From NCBI GenBank assembly GCA_003141275.1, contig PLLM01000090.1, positions 1-47,859 of the forward strand: DNA of 47,859 nucleotides. Direction: 5' to 3'. The notes below the pieces were generated by a model. The model was not told the DNA's origin. It saw only the letters and a program-made list of their open reading frames with translations, and searched no databases. Positions 8,369 through 16,449 of this stretch are shown piece after piece; position 1 is the stretch's first letter; each line of letters begins with the position of its first letter. The DNA is from Phycisphaerales bacterium. Lineage in GTDB: Bacteria > Planctomycetota > Phycisphaerae > Sedimentisphaerales > Anaerobacaceae. A program made the translations under genes and the position numbers.

Positions 8369-9613
8369 ATGAGCAGCGGATTTAACAGAAGGAATTTTTT
8401 GAAGACAATCGGAGTGGCGGGTTTAGGTTCGGTTTTGGCGTCGAAAGCCAAAGCAGATTCACCTGCCACGAGCAAAGTCGAGGGGAATGAGCCAAATGCC
8501 GCAGGGCAAAAACAACAGAGTGAAACCCCGCAGGTCCCAACGCGAAAGTTCGGAAAGACCGACACGCAGGTGTCGGCGCTGTGCCTGGGCGCAATTGACA
8601 TCACTGAACAGCAGGTCGTGCTTCACGCCTGCAACAAATGGGGCGTAACACACTGGGACACCGCGCCCGTTTACACGGGCGGCAACAGCGAGACCTGTAT
8701 AGGCAAGTATTTTGCCGCCAATCCCGATATGAGGAAGAAGGTATTTCTTGCGACAAAGGCATCCGGAGCGCATGACGCGGCAGGTCTCGAGGAAAAACTT
8801 CAGGCGTCGATGAAAAAGATGAATACTGATTATATTGACGTATTCTACGGTGTGCACGGATTAAACGACGCCTCGCAGCTTACAGATGAGCTGAAAACCT
8901 GGGCCGAGAACGCAAAAAAGAAGGGAGTTATCAAATACTTCGGCTTCACCACGCACGGGAATATGGCGAAAAGCTGCTTCGAAGCGTCGAAGCTCGGCTG
9001 GGTTGATGCGATACTTACGACTTATAATTTCCGTCTGACCAAGGACCCGCTGATGCAAAAGGCGATTGATGCCTGCTATAAGGCGGGAATTGCGATTACG
9101 GCGATGAAGACGCAGAAAAGTGTTTCGGTCCAGACCGATGAAGACAAGAAACTGATTGAGCATTTCTCGGCGAAGGGTTTCACCGAAGGACAGGCGAAGA
9201 TAAAGGCGGTTTTTGAAGACGAGAGAATCGCTTCGGTCAGCGTCGGGATGAACAGCGTAGCGATTGTAAACCAGAATGTAGCCGCGGTCCTTGACAAAAC
9301 CACACTGGCACAGGACGACAAAGATGCCCTTGCCGAATACGCAAGCGCAACGTGCAGCGGTTATTGTGCCGGCTGCGCTCATATTTGCGACGCCGCTGTT
9401 GCCGGCGTGTCAAATATCAATGATGTTATGCGGTCGCTTATGTATCACAACAGCTACGGCAACACGCAACTGGCAAAACAGACGTTCGCGGAAATACCCG
9501 CCGATGTAAGGTCGAGGTTATCGACGGCCGATTATCGCCTCGCTGAACAGCGTTGTCCACAGCATATGCCGATTGCCCGGCTTGTTAATGAGGCAGTCGA
9601 AAAACTTGCCTGA
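8369..9613 (+). CDS. Tat-exported aldo/keto reductase with C-terminal Fe-S motif (copy 1)
   Basis: A 414-aa protein with a twin-arginine signal (FNRRNFLKTIGVAGLG). The aldo/keto reductase barrel shows the catalytic set D97, Y102 (HWDTAPVY), K130 (FLATK) and H163 (YGVHG). At the C-terminus, C329, C333, C336 and C340 (CSGYCAGCAHIC) probably bind a [4Fe-4S] cluster, as in COG1453-type proteins. The usual NADPH would be scarce outside the cytoplasm, so electrons may instead come through the Fe-S centre from the polyferredoxin; this is an inference. The ATG at 8369 has GGAG eight bases ahead; the upstream in-frame TTG is not needed. A close paralogue follows. Confidence 0.9.
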   Translation: MSSGFNRRNFLKTIGVAGLGSVLASKAKADSPATSKVEGNEPNAAGQKQQSETPQVPTRKFGKTDTQVSALCLGAIDITEQQVVLHACNKWGVTHWDTAPVYTGGNSETCIGKYFAANPDMRKKVFLATKASGAHDAAGLEEKLQASMKKMNTDYIDVFYGVHGLNDASQLTDELKTWAENAKKKGVIKYFGFTTHGNMAKSCFEASKLGWVDAILTTYNFRLTKDPLMQKAIDACYKAGIAITAMKTQKSVSVQTDEDKKLIEHFSAKGFTEGQAKIKAVFEDERIASVSVGMNSVAIVNQNVAAVLDKTTLAQDDKDALAEYASATCSGYCAGCAHICDAAVAGVSNINDVMRSLMYHNSYGNTQLAKQTFAEIPADVRSRLSTADYRLAEQRCPQHMPIARLVNEAVEKLA

Positions 9614-9639
9614 TTAGCTGTTTACACGAGGAGAGTTGA

Positions 9640-10867
9640 ATGAGTGAAGCAAACAAGAACGTCAGCAGACGTGGATTCCTTAAATTTGCCGGTACCGCCG
9701 GCATCGGTTCGGTAATTGGTTCGAAAGTTTTCGCGGAACCGAACGACCCCAATGGGCCAAAAGAACAATCAAATCAACCGCTTGAATTGCCAAAACGAAA
9801 ACTCGGCAAGACCGGCGTTGAAATTCCCTGTCTTGCATTAGGCGTCGCCTTTAACGCAGTCGATAACCAGATTATCCTGCGAAAGGCCGTTGACTGGGGC
9901 GCAACCTGCTGGGATACCTCGCATTTTTATGAGAACGGCAACAGCGAGCTTGGTATAGGCAAGTTCTTCGAAAAAAATCCCGACGCGCGAAAGAAAATTT
10001 TCCTTATTACCAAGGCCTCTATTGCCAAGAGTGTGGAGGACGTTGAAAAACTATTGCAAACAAGCCTGGAGCGGATGAAGACCGATTACATCGACTTGTA
10101 TTTCGGAGTTCACGGCCTGAGTAGTCCTGCACGATTAAACGATGAAATGAGGAAATGGGCCGAGAAGGCCAAAGAGCGAAAGGTCATCAAATACTTCGGC
10201 TTCAGCACTCACTACAATATGGCTGATTGCCTTATGGCTGCGTCGAAGCTCGACTGGATTGACGCGGTGATGCCGAGCTATAATTTCCGATTGATGCAGG
10301 ATAAGAAGCTCATCGACGCCGTGCAGGCCTGCTATGACGCCGGTGTGGGCGTAATAGCGATGAAGACGCAGGGGGAAGGAAATCTCGCCAAACGAAGCGG
10401 ATAAGAAACTGATGGAGCATTTTTCGGCCAAAGGATTTACTCCGGGCCAGGCGAAAATAAAACTCGTTCTCGATGATAAACGTATTGCAGCCGCCTGTGT
10501 CGGCAGGGGGGATATAACGCATCTTAAACAGAACGTCGCTGCTGTCCTCGATAAGACGGAGCTGACGCAGCTTGACAGGGAAGTGTTTAAGAATTACGCG
10601 GCCCAAACCTGTTCGGGCTATTGCGCCGGCTGCGCAAATATCTGCGATTCAGTTGCCGCGGACATTCCCGTCAGCGACGTTATGCGATACCTTATGTATT
10701 ACAACAGCTTCGGCGATACCCAAACTGCTCGCCAGCTTTTCGCTGAAATTCCGCAGCAAATACGCGACAAAATGCTCACGGTTGATTACGCCGCCGCTGA
10801 GTCGCGCTGCCCTCAACGATTGCCTATCGCCCGGTTTGTGAATCAGGCGGTCCGCACGCTTGCCTGA
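9640..10867 (+). pseudogene. Tat-exported Fe-S aldo/keto reductase (copy 2), interrupted by a +1 frameshift
   Basis: The first frame (9640-10404) carries a twin-arginine signal (SRRGFLKFAGTAG) and the catalytic residues D92, Y97, K125 and H158, then ends early after MKTQGEGNLAKRSG. The remainder continues in another frame to 10867 with the C-terminal CSGYCAGCANIC motif. Removing one G from the run of five at 10371-10375 restores MKTQGKEISPNEADKKLMEH, which aligns with MKTQKSVSVQTDEDKKLIEH of copy 1, and gives a 408-aa product. The cause may be a real mutation, slippage at a homopolymer or a sequencing error. All other features are intact, so decay is recent or absent. Confidence 0.85.
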
Positions 10868-10987
10868 TTGCGGAAAACGCTTGTTCAGGGCTGTTTTGTA
10901 CCCACCGGCACACGAAAAAATATTGCCGTCTCGCAAATCGTAACTATTTACGAATAAAGCACTTGCGATTTATTGCCCATTTTTTCT

Positions 10988-11016
10988 TTGGTTGTGGTTG
11001 TCCCTTTGGCTATAAT
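10988..11016 (+). promoter_or_regulatory. Promoter of the orphan transcription unit upstream of hldD
   Basis: A perfect TATAAT at 11011-11016 lies 17 bp after TTGGTT (10988-10993). The expected start is near 11023. No annotated gene follows until after the terminator at 11198. The rest of the 10868-10987 gap shows nothing I can name. Confidence 0.55.
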
Positions 11017-11022
11017 ACGACA

Positions 11023-11222
11023 ATAGAGAGGTAGTGGTGTTAGAGTTTTGGCTTCGGCGAAGCTGGTGTGATGAGAAGGTTTTATTACAACGTGTGGTAT
11101 CCTTTCACGGTTAATAAAAGAAGGATACTTATCCTTACAATCGCGACGTATATCGCGTTGTGTTAAAAAGGGTAAAATCTTTTCGGCTTTTCTCCGACCG
11201 CTCTTGTTGAGCGGTTTTTTTT
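11023..11222 (+). ncRNA. Candidate structured small RNA of about 200 nt
   Basis: The unit has its own promoter and an intrinsic terminator. Between them lie several hairpins: GCTTC-GGC-GAAGC (11051-11063), GTATCCTT (11097-11104) with AAGGATAC (11121-11128), and CGCGA (11142-11146) with TCGCG (11153-11157). AAGGAT can also pair with ATCCTT at 11131-11136, so two mutually exclusive stems share one strand, as in switches and attenuators. I do not recognise 6S, SRP, RNase P, tmRNA or a known riboswitch. An alternative is a 31-codon reading frame at 11071-11166. Confidence 0.45.
11198..11222 (+). terminator. Intrinsic terminator upstream of hldD
   Basis: CCGCTC (11198-11203), loop TTGTT and GAGCGG (11209-11214) are followed directly by eight T residues. 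It closes the orphan unit rather than any listed coding gene. Confidence 0.88.
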
Positions 11223-11241
11223 ATGCGCACAATCCCCAATG

Positions 11242-11270
11242 TTGACATCAACCAGTCCCCAACTTAAGCT
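11242..11270 (+). promoter_or_regulatory. Possible hldD promoter
   Basis: A perfect -35 TTGACA (11242-11247) lies 17 bp from a weak -10 TAAGCT (11265-11270). Transcription would begin near 11277, giving a short leader to the ATG at 11304. Confidence 0.5.
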
Positions 11271-11303
11271 TTAGGCAATTGTTTGATTGGAAAGGGACTG
11301 CGA

Positions 11304-12281
11304 ATGATAGTTGTAACCGGCGGGGCGGGCTTTATTGGCTCAGCGTTAATCGCGGCTTTGAATAAACGCGGCATCGACGATATCCTCGTTGTTGACCGGC
11401 TTGGAAGCGACCAGCGATGGAAGAACCTTGTCAACCTGCGATTTGCCGATTACCTGGACAAAGAGGAATTCCTCGAAATGGTGGCGGAAGACATTTTGCC
11501 TTTTTCCGCTGAGGCCGTCTTTCACCTCGGCGCCTGTTCCTCGACAACCGAGACAGATGCGTCCTTTCTTATGGAGAATAACTTCGAGTACACTCGGCAA
11601 CTGGCCCAGTGGACGACCGAAGAAGGCATCAGGTTCATTTACGCCTCCAGCGCAGCCACCTACGGCGACGGAGAAAACGGCTTTGCTGATGACGAAGAAA
11701 AGCTCGAAACACTCAAGCCCCTCAATCCCTACGGCTACTCAAAGCAGTTGTTTGACCTGTGGGCGAAGCGCAATGGCCTGCTTGATAAAATCGTAGGTCT
11801 CAAATACTTCAATGTCTTTGGCCCAAACGAATACCACAAGGCCGATATGCGTAGTTTCGTTCTCAAGGCATTCGAGCAGATAAACACAACCGGTAAGGTG
11901 CGTCTTTTCAAGTCGCATAGGCCCGATTACAAAGACGGCGAGCAGAAACGCGACTTTCTCTACGTCAAAGACGCAGTCGATATGACGCTTTTCTTTTTTG
12001 ATAACCCTGATACATCCGGTATATACAATCTTGGCGCGGGCGTCGCCCGTTCCTGGAATGATTTGGCAAAAGCGGTATTTGCCGCGATGGGCAAAAAGCC
12101 GAACATCGAATACATCGATATGCCTGATTCCGTCCGTAATCAATACCAGTACTTTACCGAAGCCGACATCACCAAGCTCCGTGACATTGGCTACGACAAG
12201 CAAATCACCTCTCTCGAAGAATCTGTTATGGATTATGTTACACAATATCTTGAGCAGTGCGCATACCTGAGCGGAACGTAA
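11304..12281 (+). CDS. hldD: ADP-L-glycero-D-manno-heptose 6-epimerase
   Basis: A 325-aa short-chain dehydrogenase/reductase-fold enzyme that inverts C6 of ADP-heptose in the last step of making the LPS inner-core sugar. The NADP-binding GGAGFIGS is at the N-terminus, SSAATYG and the catalytic YGYSK follow, and the FNVFGPNEYHKADMRSF and HRPDYKDGEQKRDFLYVKD blocks are characteristic of HldD. Length fits the family (about 310-330). The frame extends to a TTG at 11283, but the ATG at 11304 has AAAGGGA and starts the Rossmann motif correctly. Its presence implies a heptose-containing lipopolysaccharide, hence a Gram-negative envelope. Other heptose-pathway genes are not in the window. Confidence 0.93.
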   Translation: MIVVTGGAGFIGSALIAALNKRGIDDILVVDRLGSDQRWKNLVNLRFADYLDKEEFLEMVAEDILPFSAEAVFHLGACSSTTETDASFLMENNFEYTRQLAQWTTEEGIRFIYASSAATYGDGENGFADDEEKLETLKPLNPYGYSKQLFDLWAKRNGLLDKIVGLKYFNVFGPNEYHKADMRSFVLKAFEQINTTGKVRLFKSHRPDYKDGEQKRDFLYVKDAVDMTLFFFDNPDTSGIYNLGAGVARSWNDLAKAVFAAMGKKPNIEYIDMPDSVRNQYQYFTEADITKLRDIGYDKQITSLEESVMDYVTQYLEQCAYLSGT

Positions 12282-12287
12282 AATTAT

Positions 12288-12791
12288 ATGCCGTTTACGC
12301 CTTTTCATTTTGGGCCGAGTGCTTTGATTGGGCTGCCGTTAAAGCGGTGGATTGATATACCTGTTTTTGTCCTGGCCAATGTAGTAATTGATTTTGAACC
12401 GCTGGCGGTGATGGTTTTTCGGCCCAATTATCCGCTGCACGGGTATTTTCATACGTTTTTAATTGGTGGGATATTGGGATTGCTGTGGGGACTTGTCGCG
12501 TATCCTTTGAAACCGGTATGGCGGTTTCTTATGGGGCTTGTTGGTTTATCCTATCAGCCGACGTTGCCCAAAATGATGATTTCAGGCATGCTCGGTATCT
12601 GGCTGCACGTTATTATTGATTCGATGTATCATAACGGTATGAATCCGTTCTTCCCCATAACTGGCGATCCATTTTATGGAATCATCAGCTATTCAAAGGT
12701 TTTATTCATATGCAACATATCCTGTGTTGCGGCGTTAGTGATTTATGCTTTTCTGGCACTTTACAATATGGGAAAGCTGGGCGAAAAATGA
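12288..12791 (+). CDS. Small integral membrane protein, YdjM/DUF457-like
   Basis: A 167-aa hydrophobic protein with about four membrane segments. MPFTPFHFGPSALIG at the start, LHGYFHTFLIGG and WLHVIIDSMYHNGMNPFFP contain histidines and acidic residues within or beside helices, as in the membrane-bound metal-dependent hydrolase group (DUF457/YdjM). The family has no well-established substrate. It starts 6 nt after hldD and ends 16 nt before the DUF502 gene, so cotranscription is likely, though no strong ribosome-binding site is seen. Confidence 0.65.
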   Translation: MPFTPFHFGPSALIGLPLKRWIDIPVFVLANVVIDFEPLAVMVFRPNYPLHGYFHTFLIGGILGLLWGLVAYPLKPVWRFLMGLVGLSYQPTLPKMMISGMLGIWLHVIIDSMYHNGMNPFFPITGDPFYGIISYSKVLFICNISCVAALVIYAFLALYNMGKLGEK

Positions 12792-12807
12792 GGCAAGGAG
12801 ATAAAAA

Positions 12808-13368
12808 ATGAATCGGCTTACAAAGTATTTTCTTAAGGGTTTGCTTGTTTTTGTTCCAGCGGCGCTGACGATTTTTGCTTTTTTATGGGTTTTTACCAAG
12901 CTGGATACGGGTTTAAGAAGCATTTTTGATATATCGATTCCCGGCCTTGGTATTATCGTGACAATCGTGGTGATATTTGTCGTCGGCTTTGTGGCGTCGA
13001 GCTTACTGGGTAAAAAATTATTTGCTCTTGTCGAAAGTGCGTTCACCAAAACACCCTTAGTGAAGATGATTTACTCATCGGTCAAAGACCTCGTCGGGGC
13101 TTTTGCCGGCGATAAGAGGAAATTCGATAAGCCGGTCGTGGTTGAGCTTGTGCCCGGTGGGGCAAAGGCGCTTGGCTTTGTTACGAGGGAGTCGCTTGGG
13201 TTTCTCGGTCTGCCGGGACATATGGCTGTGTATTTGCCGCAATCATACAATTTTGCCGGCGTAGTCCTGATATTCCCGTCGGCACAGGTCAAGCCAGTAA
13301 AGGTTGACAGTTACGAGGCGATGCGGTTCATTGTATCAGGAGGAGTTTCAGGCGGCGGTCAATCATAA
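12808..13368 (+). CDS. DUF502 family membrane protein
   Basis: A 186-aa protein with two N-terminal membrane helices (about residues 10-30 and 50-70) and a soluble C-terminal domain. GLLVFVPAALTIFAFLW, TPLVKMIYSSVKDLVGAF and LGFVTRE followed by GHMAVYLPQSYNFAG are typical of DUF502, a broadly distributed family that also includes the plant LCV/COV proteins. Molecular function is unknown. The ATG has AAGGAG upstream. The C-terminal tail is Gly/Ser rich. Confidence 0.85.
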   Translation: MNRLTKYFLKGLLVFVPAALTIFAFLWVFTKLDTGLRSIFDISIPGLGIIVTIVVIFVVGFVASSLLGKKLFALVESAFTKTPLVKMIYSSVKDLVGAFAGDKRKFDKPVVVELVPGGAKALGFVTRESLGFLGLPGHMAVYLPQSYNFAGVVLIFPSAQVKPVKVDSYEAMRFIVSGGVSGGGQS

Positions 13369-13380
13369 CAGGTATAGGCG

Positions 13381-13409
13381 TTGCAAATACCCTACGGCAG
13401 GCGTATAAT
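13381..13409 (+). promoter_or_regulatory. tyrS promoter
   Basis: TTGCAA (13381-13386), a 17-bp spacer and TATAAT (13404-13409), followed by a roughly 30-nt leader to the tyrS ATG at 13446. Confidence 0.7.
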
Positions 13410-13445
13410 CGCCCCGTTTTATTATTTTTATGAGGATTATTTGCA

Positions 13446-14648
13446 ATGCAGATTCCGGAACAATTGAAATTACTCAAACGCGGCACGGTAGAGGTTTTCA
13501 CAGAAGCAGAACTGGCTGAAAAGCTTACCAATGCCGCCAAAGATAAACGCCAACTCCGTATAAAGCTCGGCCTTGACCCCACAAGCCCCGATATTCATCT
13601 GGGTCATACCGTTGTGCTTCGCAAGATGCGCCAGTTCCAAGACCTCGGCCACAAAGCCGTTTTGATTATCGGCGACTACACCGCCCGCATAGGCGACCCA
13701 ACAGGCCAGAATACTACCCGTCCGATGCTCTCGCCTGAGCAAATCGATAAAAATGCAAAGACATATTTCGACCAGGCGGGCAAAATCCTCGATACTTCAT
13801 CCGATAAACTTGAAGTCCGGCACAACTCCGAATGGCTCGAAAAATTGACCCTGATGGAGCTTATTCAGATTGCCGCTAAAAAGACCATCGCCCAGATGCT
13901 TCAACGGGACAGCTTCAAGCTTCGTCTCGAAAAAGGCATCGATGTTTACGCGCATGAGTTTATTTATCCTCTGATGCAGGGTTATGATTCCGTCGCGGTC
14001 AAAAGCGACGTGGAATTAGGCGGAACAGACCAGACGTTCAATAATCTTGTCGGTCGGGATATCCAGAAGGCCTATAACCAGCCGCAACAAGTTGTTATTA
14101 CCGTTCCCATTCTCGTCGGCTTAGACGGCAAAGAGAAGATGAGCAAATCGAAGGGCAACTACATAGGCGTTACAGATGAGCCCAACAATATGTTCGGCAA
14201 GGTGATGAGTATCTCCGACGATATGATGGCAAATTATTTTACCTTGCTTACCGATTTACCTGCCGAAAAAATCGCCGAGCTGACCAATTCGCAGAAGACA
14301 CATCCCAAAGAAGCAAAAGTCCTGCTCGCAAAGACGATTATATCGCAGTTTTACGATTCAGGGGCAGCCGATTCCGCTGCGGAACAGTTCGAGAAGGTCT
14401 TTGCGCAAAAGCAATTGCCTGATGAAATGCCTGAGTTTACTTTGTCTGTAGAACCGATTTCAGTAAAGCAGCTGCTTATGAACTGCAAACTTGTCGAATC
14501 GGGCGGCGATGCAAAGCGTATGTGCTCGCAATCAGCCGTGACTATCGATGGTCAGAAAGTCACTGACCCGAACGCTCAAATTACTCCCGCAAACGGGATG
14601 ACGATACAGGTCGGCAAACGCAAATTCGCGAAAATCAAAGTGAATTAA
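13446..14648 (+). CDS. tyrS: Tyrosyl-tRNA synthetase
   Basis: A 400-aa class I aminoacyl-tRNA synthetase that charges tRNA-Tyr. The HIGH-type signature is PDIHLGH (HLGH at residues 51-54) and the KMSKS motif is exact at 231-235. GYDSVAVKSDVELGGTDQTFN is the amino-acid-binding region. An S4-like RNA-binding domain ends the protein (from about 335: ISVKQLLMNCKLVESGGDAKRMCSQ). Length and domain order match the TyrRS type found in many non-enteric bacteria. GAGGA precedes the ATG and a dedicated promoter is present. Confidence 0.96.
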   Translation: MQIPEQLKLLKRGTVEVFTEAELAEKLTNAAKDKRQLRIKLGLDPTSPDIHLGHTVVLRKMRQFQDLGHKAVLIIGDYTARIGDPTGQNTTRPMLSPEQIDKNAKTYFDQAGKILDTSSDKLEVRHNSEWLEKLTLMELIQIAAKKTIAQMLQRDSFKLRLEKGIDVYAHEFIYPLMQGYDSVAVKSDVELGGTDQTFNNLVGRDIQKAYNQPQQVVITVPILVGLDGKEKMSKSKGNYIGVTDEPNNMFGKVMSISDDMMANYFTLLTDLPAEKIAELTNSQKTHPKEAKVLLAKTIISQFYDSGAADSAAEQFEKVFAQKQLPDEMPEFTLSVEPISVKQLLMNCKLVESGGDAKRMCSQSAVTIDGQKVTDPNAQITPANGMTIQVGKRKFAKIKVN

Positions 14649-14659
14649 ACTTCGGCGAA

Positions 14660-15916
14660 ATGAAAGTATCGAGGTTTGGTCAAAAGATAAAACGCAGGTC
14701 AGGAATCAGCCAGTTGATGGTTGATATGGGCGAGGGGCTAAAGGCAGGCGTTGATGTCCTGATGCTCGGAGGAGGCAACCCGTCGCATATACCTGAAGTG
14801 GACAGGGCTTTTCGACAGTGTATGAGCGGGCTTCTTGCGAAAGAAGGCGCATTCGAGCGGGCGGTCGGTGATTATGACCCGCCGCAGGGTAATAAAGAGT
14901 TTATTGAGGCAATCTGCGAATTGCTGCGAGCTGAGTGCGGGTGGAATATCAAGCCGGGCAATATTGCTCTTACGGCTGGCAGTCAGTCGGCATTTTTCAT
15001 ACTCTTCAATATCTTCGCGGGCGAGTTCGAAGACGGCTCGAAAAAGAAAATCTTACTTCCTCTTGCCCCCGAATATACCGGCTACTGCGACGTGGGTTTT
15101 ACTGATGGGTTATTTGTGGCGAATAAACCGGATATCGAGCACATCGATGAACACACCTTTAAATATCATGTCGATTTTGACCGGCTTAATGTGGACGAGG
15201 ATATTGGTGCGATTTGCATCTCAAGGCCTACTAACCCCACGGCAAATGTTCTGACTGATGCTGAAGTTGCCAAGCTCGATTCGCTTGCACGAGCCAAGGG
15301 TATCCCACTGATTATCGACAACGCATACGGCTCGCCTTTCCCGAATATAATCTTCACCGAGGCAAGACCGCTTTGGAATGAAAACACGATTGTATGTATG
15401 AGCTTGTCGAAGTTCGGGCTTCCCGCTACACGGACGGGTATTGTCATCGCCAGAGAAGAAATTATCGAAATGGTCTCGGAGATGAACGCGGTGATGAGCT
15501 TGAGCACGGCCAGTATCGGCGCCGCGATTGGGACCGAACTTGTGCGAACAGGAGAACTGATTCGACTTTGTAAAGATGTGATAAGACCCTATTATCAGGA
15601 CAAGGCAAAGTGGGCGGTCCGGCAGCTTTGCGAACTGCTCGACGGAATTGATTTTCATATTCACAAGCCGGAAGGGGCATTCTTTTTGTGGCTCTGGCTG
15701 CCCGAATTGAAAATTACCGATGCCGAATTGTATCGGCGATTGAAAAAACGTGGTGTTCTCATAGTTCCAGGCCATTACTTTTTCCCGGGTCTCGAAGACG
15801 ACTGGGAGCACAAACAGCAGTGTATTCGCATAAGTTATGCTCAGGATATTGATAAAGTTGCAGCCGGCCTGAAAATTATCGCCGACGAAATCATGCTCGC
15901 CTGTAAAAAAGGTTAG
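14660..15916 (+). CDS. avtA: Valine-pyruvate aminotransferase-like PLP enzyme
   Basis: A 418-aa fold-type I aminotransferase. The N-terminal MKVSRFGQKIKRRSGISQLM and MLGGGNPSHIPEV resemble E. coli AvtA (valine-pyruvate transaminase). ISRPTNPTANV is the class I/II substrate region, IIDNAYGSPFP holds the PLP-contacting Asp and Tyr, and the Schiff-base lysine is in SLSKFGLPATRTG. The C-terminal IRISYAQD supplies the carboxylate-binding arginine. Known AvtA enzymes exchange amino groups between valine, alanine and keto acids; related aminotransferases differ in specificity, so the symbol is a likely rather than proven assignment. It follows tyrS by 11 nt. Confidence 0.82.
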   Translation: MKVSRFGQKIKRRSGISQLMVDMGEGLKAGVDVLMLGGGNPSHIPEVDRAFRQCMSGLLAKEGAFERAVGDYDPPQGNKEFIEAICELLRAECGWNIKPGNIALTAGSQSAFFILFNIFAGEFEDGSKKKILLPLAPEYTGYCDVGFTDGLFVANKPDIEHIDEHTFKYHVDFDRLNVDEDIGAICISRPTNPTANVLTDAEVAKLDSLARAKGIPLIIDNAYGSPFPNIIFTEARPLWNENTIVCMSLSKFGLPATRTGIVIAREEIIEMVSEMNAVMSLSTASIGAAIGTELVRTGELIRLCKDVIRPYYQDKAKWAVRQLCELLDGIDFHIHKPEGAFFLWLWLPELKITDAELYRRLKKRGVLIVPGHYFFPGLEDDWEHKQQCIRISYAQDIDKVAAGLKIIADEIMLACKKG

Positions 15917-15944
15917 GTCTGCCTGCTGTGCGCAAGATAAGCGA

Positions 15945-16445
15945 CTACGCGTTTGTCGTAAAAATGTCGCGGGCGATGTCTTCCCCTGCGTTGCTTGCGT
16001 AGTAGTGTTCAACAGCTTTCTGTCCTTTGCTTTCGAACATCCTCGCTGAGGAGAATGTGCCGCTTTTCATCAGGACGGCGATGGCTATGCACGCGGCAAC
16101 TTTGGCGAATGAATGTTTGTACCTGGAGCATCTTTCGATAATGCTCAGGTCTGGGCGGATGTTTCGGAGACGTTCAGCTTCGGCTGTTGTTCTCAGGCAG
16201 TGCTTGAGCACGCCGATTGCCTGGGTATTGGCCCGCATCAGCAAATCAAGATTATGCGGCTGGGATTTCAACAGGGATATTGCGAGTTCGACATTGCCGA
16301 GGTGCGCCAGTCGTCGCTGGCACCGCGGGCAGTTAGCGATGTGGTTTTGTATCCAGTGCTGGTCGGGGGTGAAACTATCGGCCAGCAGCCGAAGTACCCG
16401 GTCTCTAAGTTGCCTGCAACAGGTTTTTGCCTTCGCGGCCCACAT
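15945..16445 (-). CDS. Zinc-finger anti-sigma factor (membrane-anchored)
   Basis: A 166-aa protein with an N-terminal HIANCPRC (HxxxCxxC) of the zinc-binding anti-sigma type, then a helical region, then one membrane helix at about residues 112-130 (FAKVAACIAIAVLM) and a short outer tail. Such proteins hold an ECF sigma factor at the membrane until a signal triggers release. It lies 4 nt downstream of the sigma gene, the usual order. The outer tail is too short to be a sensory domain, so the signal may come through a partner. Confidence 0.75.
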   Translation of the reverse strand: MWAAKAKTCCRQLRDRVLRLLADSFTPDQHWIQNHIANCPRCQRRLAHLGNVELAISLLKSQPHNLDLLMRANTQAIGVLKHCLRTTAEAERLRNIRPDLSIIERCSRYKHSFAKVAACIAIAVLMKSGTFSSARMFESKGQKAVEHYYASNAGEDIARDIFTTNA

Positions 16446-16449
16446 ATTA

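Noticed and set aside
5533-10867. Classical periplasmic nitrate reductase (nap) operon
   Set aside because: NapH/NapG-like modules are present but there is no molybdopterin subunit or NapB cytochrome.
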